Of a DNA stretch of 64,000 nucleotides, positions 28,401 through 35,831 are shown piece by piece. Each line of letters begins with the position of its first letter. The first letter of the stretch is position 1. The notes under the pieces are model-generated. The model did no database searches and had not been told where the DNA came from. It saw only the letters and a program-made list of their open reading frames with translations. Origin of the DNA: Chloroherpeton thalassium ATCC 35110 (GTDB lineage: Bacteria > Bacteroidota > Chlorobiia > Chlorobiales > Chloroherpetonaceae); NCBI RefSeq assembly GCF_000020525.1, contig NC_011026.1, positions 806,001 to 870,000 of the forward strand, written 5' to 3'. Position numbers and translations under genes: made by a program.

Positions 28401-29874
28401 CGACCGGCGGGTTGGTGACCTGCGCAAATCGCTGATAGAAATAATCAAAAAACGAGCGCGGCTGGTCGGAGAAAATCGCATAGCGCGCCGTGTCGCCCAT
28501 CGAGCCGATAGGTTCTTTGCCGGTTTGAATCATCGGGATGAGCATTTTTTGCATATCCTCGTCGCTATATCCGAAAAGGGCTTTTTGCGATAAATTCCGG
28601 CTCGGCTTGGTTTGCTGAACTTCCTTAAATTCAGGGTTAATCAGACGCGCGTCGAATGTCGCGCCTTCGTTTTCGCCGGCTTCGCTTGGGTCTTTGAAAT
28701 CGACTCGTCCGGTTTCAATATCGATGGCCACGCCTTTTCCAGCATGAAGCGCGCCTTTCGCGATGACAGCTTCTTCGTCAATTTTAAACGCGCCCGCGTC
28801 GGAGCACAGGTAAAAATAATCGTCGGTCATCGCCCAGCGAGCCGGACGGAAACCGTTTCTATCCAAGCGCGCGCCGATGGTTTGGCCGTCGGAAAAGACG
28901 ACGCTTGCCGGGCCGTCCCAAGGCTCCATGGCTCGGCGCCAGAATCGGTAAAAGGTGTTGTCGCGATCGGCGGGCGGAATCATAATCGCCAAAATGTCTT
29001 CGATGCGCGGGATGCTGCTCCGATGATGCAGAGCTTCGACCATTTCGTTCAAGTTGCCTGAATCGCTGACGCCAACGCGCGTGATAACTTCGTTCGGAAT
29101 CAGCCCGAGCGATTTTTCGCGCGAAGCCGCCCACGAGCGGTTGCCGGCCACCGTGTTGATTTCGCCGTTGTGCGCAATCACGCGGAAGGGCTGAGCTTTG
29201 TCCCACGAGGTGCGCGTGTTCGTGCTGAACCGGCGATGAAACAGCGCAAAGCGCGTTTTGAACGCCGGATTTTGCAAATCAAGGTAAAATTTATCCAAGC
29301 CTTCCGAAGTCGTCAAGGCTTTATAAACAATCGTGTTCGAGGAAAGCGACGAGAAGAAATACTCGCCAAGGATACCCAGCGAACGGGTTTGATTTCGCAT
29401 GGTCTGTTTTGCGTGAAAAAGCAATCTATTGAACGAGGCGTCGGTGCGGCAATAATCCGGTCGCGCGATAAACGCATGAAGAATCATCGGCATCGTCTGG
29501 CGAGCCTCTTCACCGAGCACATCAGGATTCACCGGCACTTCGCGATAACCTTCGATTTGCAAGCCGAGAAACGCGAAGGTTTCGCCGAGCATTTTTAAAA
29601 TATGCCGACGCAGTTCCGTATCGGATGGTAAAAACAAAGTGGTTACGGCCATGGAGCCTTTTTCAAAACCGAACAGTTCAAACGGAATATCAGTCATCAG
29701 GCCGGCGCCGTCGCTTGAAATCTGATCAACGCCACATGCGCCGCGATATTCCACGCACCGAAGTGCATGGAGCGCCTGCTCCAAATGCGCATGATTGCTA
29801 ATGCCTTTACGACTCGTAATAAATCCGACGCCACAAGAGGATTTTTCCATATCGTCAAATTCGCAAGCTGTCAT
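25471..29874 (-). CDS. gltB: Glutamate synthase, large subunit / ferredoxin-dependent type
   Basis: 1467 residues. The N-terminal amidotransferase nucleophile is Cys14 in SSCGVGFI, after a short propeptide, with RRFSTNT and HNGEINTVAGNR blocks following. The central and FMN domains include GGRSNSGEGGENP and SGGDGGTGAATLTSMKHAGLP. The 3Fe-4S cysteines are spaced as C-IMARI-C-EKNT-C-PTG. The C-terminal GXGXG beta-helix ends the protein. It makes two glutamates from glutamine and 2-oxoglutarate. No small subunit (gltD) is adjacent; electrons may come from ferredoxin or from a GltD encoded elsewhere. The gene is long, monocistronic and ends at a terminator. Confidence 0.95.
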   Translation of the reverse strand: MTACEFDDMEKSSCGVGFITSRKGISNHAHLEQALHALRCVEYRGACGVDQISSDGAGLMTDIPFELFGFEKGSMAVTTLFLPSDTELRRHILKMLGETFAFLGLQIEGYREVPVNPDVLGEEARQTMPMILHAFIARPDYCRTDASFNRLLFHAKQTMRNQTRSLGILGEYFFSSLSSNTIVYKALTTSEGLDKFYLDLQNPAFKTRFALFHRRFSTNTRTSWDKAQPFRVIAHNGEINTVAGNRSWAASREKSLGLIPNEVITRVGVSDSGNLNEMVEALHHRSSIPRIEDILAIMIPPADRDNTFYRFWRRAMEPWDGPASVVFSDGQTIGARLDRNGFRPARWAMTDDYFYLCSDAGAFKIDEEAVIAKGALHAGKGVAIDIETGRVDFKDPSEAGENEGATFDARLINPEFKEVQQTKPSRNLSQKALFGYSDEDMQKMLIPMIQTGKEPIGSMGDTARYAIFSDQPRSFFDYFYQRFAQVTNPPVDYIRERSVTNLRTTLGRRPNIFAPKELIPPPPAIEVKSPVLSLAQMEYVCTYKDVECGYGGICATEFDMTFKRDEGAIGFRARLNQVASEVVAAVAKGTTIIILSDQNADFDNPPIPSLLMLRTVVNALNNAGTRLNAAILVHSAEVRNTHHLAALIGFGAACVCPYLALEIARYETHPEFEGLSADEKEQNLLKAFETGLLKIMAKMGISVLRSYQSAKLFTAIGLGQGLISDFFPGLNSVIGGVEINDVAEDVLKRVQAAEQLTGEPKLFKTYQYKEHNKGAEGEKHYMTSARAKVVHQLVRDEAFTPDPECETYQEYLKLGEAVEPVSLRHAFDFHFSEKKISLDEVEAREAILKRFGTGGMSFGAINAESQRDLILAMKEIGGRSNSGEGGENPYYFTEGVTSTMKQIASGRFGVTAEYLRAANELQIKISQGAKPGEGGQLMSVKVGEEIARARHALPGTDLISPPPMHDIYSIEDLKELIYELKQLHPTARVNVKLTAGEGIGTIAVGVAKAGADSIHISGGDGGTGAATLTSMKHAGLPWEIGLVKVHRALVENGLRKTVRLSVDGGLSTGKDIIVAAVLGADEYEFGKLLLVAQGCIMARICEKNTCPTGIATHDPKFKAKYKGTKTHVVRLMQILAEDVRRHLASLGVKSIEEIIGRADLLCSNERHLELINKRKLDFSFFFNGSAPESGTGKSVFYEGISPLNQSILEKMRSVIAKDGRTKLACNIKSVDRAIPATLAGEIAMKGSRYSKSDESAAKSETPFKGQIQIDFTGSAGQGFGVFMVPGMYIRLFGEANDSVCKSMSGGKMVIRPNVKAAFKAEQNSIIGNCALYGATGGTLYVNGLAGDRFAVRNSGATAVVEGAGLHACEYMTNGTVVILGKVSNNLGAGMTGGKLFLYSDQENCINKEYIAGVALTEDDAAELKSILEDYLKETDSNTARFILMHWETACNNFKKYLPISEVKKLNS

Positions 29875-30107
29875 GTATGAATCTATATAAGTTTATGTTT
29901 TGCTAAGCGTGCATTTTTCTATGTCTGCCGCATGAAAAAACAGAGAAAAGCTAAATTAAACAAAAAAACACGTAAGTCTGAAATATGAAGGCCGCCCACC
30001 GCATTTCGCTCACGAAGCACAACAGGAAAGCTTGCCAGCGCGCCTTGCGCCCTTCTTAACCGATGGTTATCTTCAAAGACTTTCTCTCATAAAACGAACA
30101 ACGGATC

Positions 30108-32192
30108 ATGGATTTCCTCTTTGCCGTACTTGCCGCGCTTTTTGCCGTATTTGGGGACATTATTTTTGCTTTTCTGCTTGTTTGGCTCAGCGGTGCGTGG
30201 GGTTTAAAGCTGCGTGAAGTCCCTTTGCCCGAAGGTCATGTTAAAAGTCCGCGTCGGTTTTTATTTCATCTGCTATGGCGAGCGGGCTTGCTTACCTCGA
30301 TGCCGCTTTTCGTTTTAACCGCCGCTTGGCAGTTTCCCATCCTTATTTGGATTTTCGGCGCGCTATTGCTTCTCTTTTCGGTCGCCCTGCTGCTGGTTTG
30401 GCTGACTTTGGGAAGTGAGCCGATAAAAGAAGCAACCCGAAAAGTCATTTCTTTCCTTGAACATCTTTGGCTGTGGAAAATAGGCGACGAGCAGAAAGAA
30501 TTATATGAAACGCATATTCGTTGGCGATTTGCTTGGTGGGGCGTGCGCACCCGTCGCAGCCGGAGAAACTTTAGCTTTTTTAAGCTGCTTGCCCGAATGC
30601 GCCCGCTTTGGCTCATGCTTTCCGTCTTCATCATACCGTTATTATTATGGTTGCTCTGGTGGTTTTTTATCCCTGACGCATTGAATCAGGCGTTTTTCCT
30701 GTCGGAAAAAGACATCGCCCGCGTTGTTATGGAAATTTTAAAACACAACACGGGCGTTTGGACGCTTATTGCCGTTTTGCTCGGCGCTTTTCCCGCTTGG
30801 GTGATTTGGGCGTTTCGAGACCGCAACAACCTGATGCAAATTGAAAACCAACGCAAAGACATTAACCTCAAGGACTTCCAAAAACTTTCCGAATGGGCTT
30901 CCGGCGCACATTTGCCGGAAAAAAAACGCATTGAAACGCGCTCCGATTCGGAAGAAAACAAAGGCAAATCGGTTACAACCGAATCCTTTGAGCGGATGGA
31001 GGGGATTTTACACAGCCATCCCACACGGCGCGACGGCGCGGCCTCGCTGCAAATTGCCGCCGTCTACCAGCTTGAAGCCTTTTTGCGCGGCGATTACGGC
31101 GAGTTTTTCCGCCGCCCGGCCTTTCAATTGCTCAAAAGCCTTTGGCTCTCGCTCATGCAGCCGCATGTAGAAGCATGGCGCGAAGTAGAAAAAGCAATGG
31201 AAGAGGCTTTAAATGTTGAGGCAAAGGAAAAACGGGAAAGGTTAAACAAATGGAAAGAGAATCACTTTTGGCCTTGGCGAAATAAACTGCGAGAAACCAT
31301 CGGCAGCCCTTTGGGGCAGGCGCTCACGACGGTGCTTGCCGCCGAAGCGGGAAAAATTTTCCGCGACCATGCCCCCGATTTGCCCGGCGCCTGTTTCGCC
31401 GGCCTGAACCACTCGTTGCCAAGCCTAAAACCGCTTGAATTGGATGCCCTAAATCTTAACGGCATCATCTTTCAGGGCGCAGACCTCCGTGCTGCAAATC
31501 TTCAGGGCGCAGACCTCATTTCTGCAAATCTTCAGGGCGCAGACCTCATTTCTGCAAATCTTCAGGGCGCAGACCTCCGTGCTGCAAATCTTCAGGGCGC
31601 AGACCTCAGTTCTGCAAATCTTCAGGGCGCAGACCTCAGTTCTGCAAATCTTCAGGGCGCAGTCCTCTGGCTGGCAAATCTTCAGGGCGCAGTCCTCTGG
31701 CTGGCAAATCTTCAGGGCGCAGACCTCAGTGATGCAAAACTTCAGGGCGCAGTCCTCAGTTTTGCAAATCTTCAGGGCGCAGACCTCCGTTCTGCAAAAC
31801 TTCAGGGCGCAGACCTCCGTTCTGCAAATCTTCAGGGCGCAGACCTCCGTTCTGCAAATCTTCAGGGCGCATACCTCCGTTCTGCAAATCTTCAGGGCGC
31901 ATACCTCCGTTCTGCAAAACTTCAGGGCGCAGACCTCAGTGAGGCAAATCTTCAGGGCGCAGACCTCGATTCTGCAAAGCTTCAGGGCGCATACCTCAGA
32001 AATATTGAAATTGATGAGAAAACGGATTTCAACGGCGCGACAGCCGATGGCAAAACGAAAATTCAAGCTGGAAAATGGGAAATCGATATACTAAACATCG
32101 GTGAATTCACTCTTGATGAGGAAAAAAGCCGTGCCTTGCGGGAGCAAGTGGTAAAGCAGGGGGTATGGTTTGTGGAAGATGAGGAGACATGA
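30108..32192 (+). CDS. Membrane-anchored pentapeptide-repeat protein
   Basis: 694 residues. Hydrophobic segments lie at about 1-27, 48-105 (two spans), 164-188 and 217-235. A conserved-looking charged block follows (DRNNLMQIENQRKDINLKDF and LQIAAVYQLEAFLRGDYGEF), as in other bacterial membrane pentapeptide proteins. Residues about 455-635 are pentapeptide repeats of the A(D/N)LxX type, here mostly ADLRS-ANLQG pairs, which fold into a square right-handed beta-helix. The last ~60 residues are not repetitive. At DNA level 18 units of 30 bp are almost identical. The function is unknown; the architecture suggests a membrane scaffold or sensor. It is followed directly by the 122-bp repeat array. 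Confidence 0.82.
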   Translation: MDFLFAVLAALFAVFGDIIFAFLLVWLSGAWGLKLREVPLPEGHVKSPRRFLFHLLWRAGLLTSMPLFVLTAAWQFPILIWIFGALLLLFSVALLLVWLTLGSEPIKEATRKVISFLEHLWLWKIGDEQKELYETHIRWRFAWWGVRTRRSRRNFSFFKLLARMRPLWLMLSVFIIPLLLWLLWWFFIPDALNQAFFLSEKDIARVVMEILKHNTGVWTLIAVLLGAFPAWVIWAFRDRNNLMQIENQRKDINLKDFQKLSEWASGAHLPEKKRIETRSDSEENKGKSVTTESFERMEGILHSHPTRRDGAASLQIAAVYQLEAFLRGDYGEFFRRPAFQLLKSLWLSLMQPHVEAWREVEKAMEEALNVEAKEKRERLNKWKENHFWPWRNKLRETIGSPLGQALTTVLAAEAGKIFRDHAPDLPGACFAGLNHSLPSLKPLELDALNLNGIIFQGADLRAANLQGADLISANLQGADLISANLQGADLRAANLQGADLSSANLQGADLSSANLQGAVLWLANLQGAVLWLANLQGADLSDAKLQGAVLSFANLQGADLRSAKLQGADLRSANLQGADLRSANLQGAYLRSANLQGAYLRSAKLQGADLSEANLQGADLDSAKLQGAYLRNIEIDEKTDFNGATADGKTKIQAGKWEIDILNIGEFTLDEEKSRALREQVVKQGVWFVEDEET
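31471..32010 (+). repeat. 18 tandem 30-bp units inside the pentapeptide gene
   Basis: Units of the form TTCAGGGCGCAGACCTC plus 13 further bases recur every 30 bases from 31471 to 31981 (18 starts). Most differ only at the two or three codons for the outward-facing residues. The period is a multiple of three, so unit gain or loss keeps the frame. It also keeps the antisense frame open, producing a spurious reverse reading frame. Confidence 0.93.
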
Positions 32193-32200
32193 GCGTGGGC

Positions 32201-33270
32201 AAACACTTTGTCATGCTGAACGACTCGTCTCGCGTCAGTGAAGCATCCACCATCTCCGCCACGCTGGATTCTTCGCCTAAGAAAGGCTCAGAATGACTAA
32301 AACGGGCGGGAGGCTAACACTTTGTCATGCTGAACGACTCGTCTCGAGTCAGTGAAGCATCCACTCGTCTCCGCCACGCTGGATTCTTCCCCTAAGAAGG
32401 CTCAGAAGGACATGGTTTTGTCAAACAGACAATTCCGTTCGCCTTGTCATGCTGAACGACTCGTCTCGAGTCAGTGAAGCATCCACTCGTCTCCGCCACG
32501 CTGGATTCTTCGCCTAAGAAAGGCTCAGAAGGACATGGTTTTGTCAAACAGACAATTCCGTTCGCCTTGTCATGCTGAACGACTCGTCTCGAGTCAGTGA
32601 AGCATCCACTCATCCAGCTACGCTGGATTCTTCGCCTAAGAAAGGCTCAGAATGACATGGTTTTGTCAAACAGACAATTCCGTTCGCCTTGTCATGCTGA
32701 ACAACTCGTCTCGAGTCAGTGAAGCATCCACTCGTCTCCGCCACGCTGGATTCTTCGCCTAAGAAAGGCTCAGAAGGACATGGTTTTGTCAAACAGACAA
32801 TTCCGTTCGCCTTGTCATGCTGAACGACTCGTCTCGAGTCAGTGAAGCATCCACTCGTCTCCGCCACGCTGGATTCTTCCCCTAAGAAGGCTCAGAAGGA
32901 CATGGTTTTGTCAAACAGACAATTCCGTTCGCCTTGTCATGCTGAACGACTCGTCTCGCGTCAGTGAAGCATCCACCATCTCCGCCACGCTGGATTCTTC
33001 GCCTAAGAAAGGCTCAGAAGGACATGGTTTTGTCAAACAGACAATTCCGTTCGCCTTGTCATGCTGAACGACTCGTCTCGAGTCAGTGAAGCATCCACTC
33101 ATCCAGCTACGCTGGATTCTTCGCCTAAGAAAGGCTCAGAAGGACATGGTTTTGTCAAACAGACAATTCCGTTCGCCTTGTCATGCTGAACGACTCGTCT
33201 CGAGTCAGTGAAGCATCCACTCGTCTCCGCCACGCTGGATTCTTCCCCTAAGAAGGCTCAGAAGGACATG
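32201..33270. repeat. Tandem array of nine 122-bp units, each with two imperfect palindromes
   Basis: The anchor TTGTCATGCTGAAC recurs at 32208, 32322, 32444, 32567, 32689, 32812, 32934, 33056 and 33178, a step of 122-123 bases (114 for the first). Each unit has a TCATGCTGA...AGCATCC inverted repeat whose core GACTCG-TCT-CGAGTC is a perfect hairpin in most units. A GGATTCTT...AGAATGAC-like inverted repeat follows. Three variant types alternate in a mosaic order. No coding potential is apparent apart from artefactual repeat-encoded frames. It lies between the pentapeptide gene and dut. Confidence 0.93.
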
Positions 33271-33301
33271 AGCCTTGAGCTTTTTTCCGGTCGAAAATTC
33301 G

Positions 33302-33745
33302 TTAGCCCTCAACGCCGGTGTGCCCAAAGCCGCCTTCGCCGCGCTTGGTTTCTGAGAGCGCCGCAACTTCAACAACAGCAACTTTTTCAACCTTCGCAAT
33401 GACCATCTGCGCAATTCTATCGCCATGCTTAACCTCAAACGCGTCTTTTCCATGATTAATTAAAATCACCTTCAACTCCCCGCGAAAGTCCGCGTCGATG
33501 GTGGCTGGCGCATTCGGCAACGAAATCAGATGCTTTAAGGCAAGTCCGCTGCGTGGGCGAAGTTGAGCCTCATAGCCAGGTGGAATTTCAAGTGCTAGGC
33601 CGGTTGGAACGAGCGCCACGCTTTGCGCTTCAACGCTAATTGGCTCGTCAAGACACGCGGAAATATCCATTCCCGCCGCGCCTTCGGTTGCGTACTTTGG
33701 CAACCGCGCTTCAGGGTGCAATTTTTTACAATGAATTCGAATCAT
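33302..33745 (-). CDS. dut: dUTP diphosphatase
   Basis: 147 residues from the ATG at 33745 ([20 protein letters not shown]); the frame is open upstream but not conserved. The five trimeric dUTPase motifs are visible: [43 protein letters not shown], and the C-terminal [13 protein letters not shown] that closes on the substrate. It hydrolyses dUTP to dUMP, keeping uracil out of DNA and supplying dTMP synthesis. It reads towards the repeat array, whose last unit ends about 30 bases from the stop. Confidence 0.95.
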
Positions 33746-33829
33746 GTCGATTTTTTGGTGAAACGCCGCGCAACAAACGCCCAGGTTTGCCACACGGCAA
33801 AAAGCGCTAAAGAAAAACCGGAATAAGCA

Positions 33830-34166
33830 ATTTCACAAGAAGTTTAGGAAAAAATTCTTGAAAGTGGCGCTGTTTTTAGGATAACGAAATTGCCTTAACA
33901 GGAAAGAAAAGATTTAGAATGGAGGTTTGGCGCTTAGTCTTTCAGTGAAAGACCAAACGCACGTGATACATGCGTTTTCGGGTGTAGCCGAAGAGGAAAG
34001 AAAAAACGGTCTTCCGAAATAACTTCGCAAAAAGATTTTGATGGGCGTCGGACGTCGTCGCCTTATGCAAATGGCAAATATATTTTAAGAGACCTAAAAA
34101 AAGATTTAAGCCTCTTGAAAAATATGAGCCGCGCCATGGAAGAGAGGAAGTTGCGCGATCGCTGAT
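33830..34166. other. Non-coding stretch between dut and cspA with several hairpins
   Basis: About 340 bases without a convincing gene. A long hairpin lies at 33930-33960 (GTCTTTC-AGT-GAAAGAC with an extended outer GCG.TT/AA.CGC stem), a TTCGG-GTGTAG-CCGAA hairpin follows at about 33977-33992, and GGCG...CGCC lies near 34044-34062. The cluster could be a structured RNA of unknown strand or part of the cspA 3' end. I could not match it to tmRNA, RNase P RNA, 6S or SRP RNA by eye. Confidence 0.3.
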
Positions 34167-34388
34167 CTAATTGAGCTCGCTGATCTCACGGACATTTTGC
34201 GCCTGCAACCCCTTGTCGGTTGTTACAAGCTCAAATTCAACTTCCACACCTTGATCGAGCATTTTATATTTTTTCTCAGAACTAATCGCCGAATAATGAA
34301 CGAAAATATCTTCGCCGCCTTCAGGGTTTACAATAAAGCCATAGCCTTTTTTACCGTCAAACCACTTTACGTTACTTCTATGAGCCAT
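34167..34388 (-). CDS. cspA: Cold-shock domain protein
   Basis: 73 residues forming one cold-shock domain. RNP1 is KGYGFIVNPEG (usual KGFGFI) and RNP2 is DIFVHYSAI. It starts MAHRSNVKWFDGKK and ends with the typical LQAQNVREI. It binds single-stranded RNA or DNA and melts RNA structure. A strong AAGGAGT ribosome-binding site precedes the ATG. About 400 non-coding bases upstream leave room for a long 5' untranslated leader, which is common for cold-shock genes but not proven here. Confidence 0.95.
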   Translation of the reverse strand: MAHRSNVKWFDGKKGYGFIVNPEGGEDIFVHYSAISSEKKYKMLDQGVEVEFELVTTDKGLQAQNVREISELN

Positions 34389-34393
34389 GGAGT

Positions 34394-34402
34394 ACTCCTT
34401 TT
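34394..34402 (-). promoter_or_regulatory. Ribosome-binding site of cspA
   Basis: AAAAGGAGT on the minus strand, five bases before the ATG at 34388. Confidence 0.8.
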
Positions 34403-34813
34403 AATTCTTTTACAAATTGAAGACTCTTTATCATGCGTTACGATAGAGACACAAATATTTTACTTAACTTTAAATATAGACCGGTTAAAGCCGCAAGGCA
34501 ACAAAAAAAAACAAAATCCATAGTCGAATCAGCCGTTTTCTAACAGCGATTTTTTTTGATAGAAACTTTCGCGGCTATCTAAAAAAACAATCCCTTCGCG
34601 AGTTTTTTCCACGAAGTATTCCGTAGAGTTAATACCTCATTGTGGCTTTTTTCACCCCTTGCTCAGTTTGATAGCGGTTGGTTAATTGTTTTTGAGATGA
34701 TAACGAGGCAAAGGAAAACAGCTTGCATTGCTAATAAAATCTTTATGCTTGGCCTTGCGCAAAATCATTTTTTTTTGCGATAATAAGGCTTTCAAAATGC
34801 CACCAAAAAACGA
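34403..34813. other. Divergent intergenic region cspA / EamA transporter
   Basis: About 410 AT-rich bases with A and T tracts, holding the promoters of both flanking genes and possibly a cspA leader. No gene, tRNA or strong hairpin was found. Confidence 0.4.
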
Positions 34814-35743
34814 ATGCTATCACCTGAAGGAAAAAATGTCCAGACTGATATTTGGAAAGGCATGATGTATGTGGCGGGCGCGGCCATTTTGTGGAGTACG
34901 GGCGGCGTGCTGATTAAATCCATTTCGTTAAATGCCTGCCAAATCTCTTTTTGGCGCGCCATGTTTGCCACCTTTACGATTTTCGCAATCGTAAAGCCCA
35001 AACAGATATCTTCCGATATAACCACGTTATTTGCCGCCGTTGCGTATGCAGCTACGCTTATTCTTTTTGTTGTTGCCACCAAACTAACCACCGCCGCAAA
35101 CGCCATTTTGCTGCAATACACAGCCCCGATTTATGTTGGACTTTTTGGCTGGCTCTTTTTGAAAGAGCGAGTCAGCTTTTCTCATATCGTCACAATGGGG
35201 ATTGGTTTTATCGGAATGGCTATTTTTTTCGTGGATGGCCTTTCCACCGAAAACCATCTGGGAAATTTAGCGGCCATTTTTTCTGGCTTAGGTTTTGGCG
35301 TTTTTCTTGTTCTGCTGCGCAAAAAAAGCGACGACAACCCAATCGACTCCGTGCTGATTGGCAACGGACTGATTATGATTTTTTGCGCCTCAGCTATGAT
35401 GTTCAGCGCCGCGCAAGACCCGAGAGGCATAGACCACACAGATGTGCTCTACGGCTTCGCCATTAGCACAGCCGATAGCGTTATGGTGGCATTTCTCGGC
35501 ATTTTGCAAATTGGAATTCCATACGTCATTTTTAGTCGTGGCATTGCTGCCATTCCGGCGTTGGACGCCTCATTATTATCCATGTTAGAGCCGGTGCTCA
35601 ATCCAATTTGGGTGCTTTTGTTTGTCGGCGAAATTCCTTCTTTCAACGCCATCATTGGCGGCGCGATCCTTTTAGCCGCAGTTGCGTTTCAAAGTTATCG
35701 GACGGGACAGTTCTTCAAATCTCAAGAAATCAAAGGGAATTAA
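34814..35743 (+). CDS. EamA/DMT-family transporter
   Basis: 309 residues with about ten hydrophobic segments in two EamA halves (about 14-140 and 155-295). The first half has the family block AAILWSTGGVLIKSI and YTAPIYVGLFGWLFLKERVS; the second has LLSMLEPVLNPIWVLLFVGE. Drug/metabolite transporters export or import small metabolites, amino acids or nucleotide sugars; the substrate is not evident. It is 88 bases upstream of the CysO-MoeZ fusion gene, and an operon with it is possible but unproven. Confidence 0.9.
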   Translation: MLSPEGKNVQTDIWKGMMYVAGAAILWSTGGVLIKSISLNACQISFWRAMFATFTIFAIVKPKQISSDITTLFAAVAYAATLILFVVATKLTTAANAILLQYTAPIYVGLFGWLFLKERVSFSHIVTMGIGFIGMAIFFVDGLSTENHLGNLAAIFSGLGFGVFLVLLRKKSDDNPIDSVLIGNGLIMIFCASAMMFSAAQDPRGIDHTDVLYGFAISTADSVMVAFLGILQIGIPYVIFSRGIAAIPALDASLLSMLEPVLNPIWVLLFVGEIPSFNAIIGGAILLAAVAFQSYRTGQFFKSQEIKGN

Positions 35744-35831
35744 TTTTTTATCCCTCATAAAAAAATCCGATAAAATCAATCCGATTTTGAATCTAATCAA
35801 TTCCCGCATCCGTTAGCAAGGAATAGACTTT

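Noticed and set aside
31449-32066. 205-residue antisense frame of VCALKIC-type repeats
   Set aside because: It arises because the 30-bp coding repeat also has no stop in this antisense frame; there is no independent evidence of expression.
32392-33102. Short minus-strand frames with identical repeats in the 122-bp array
   Set aside because: They are translations of non-coding repeats, interrupted and out of frame with one another because 122 is not a multiple of three.
32201-33270. CRISPR array
   Set aside because: Units are 122 bp with no unique spacers between short repeats, and no cas genes are nearby.
33980-34010. RNase P RNA-like motif (GAGGAAAG)
   Set aside because: The other conserved RNase P elements, such as the ACAGAA-containing segment, are missing.
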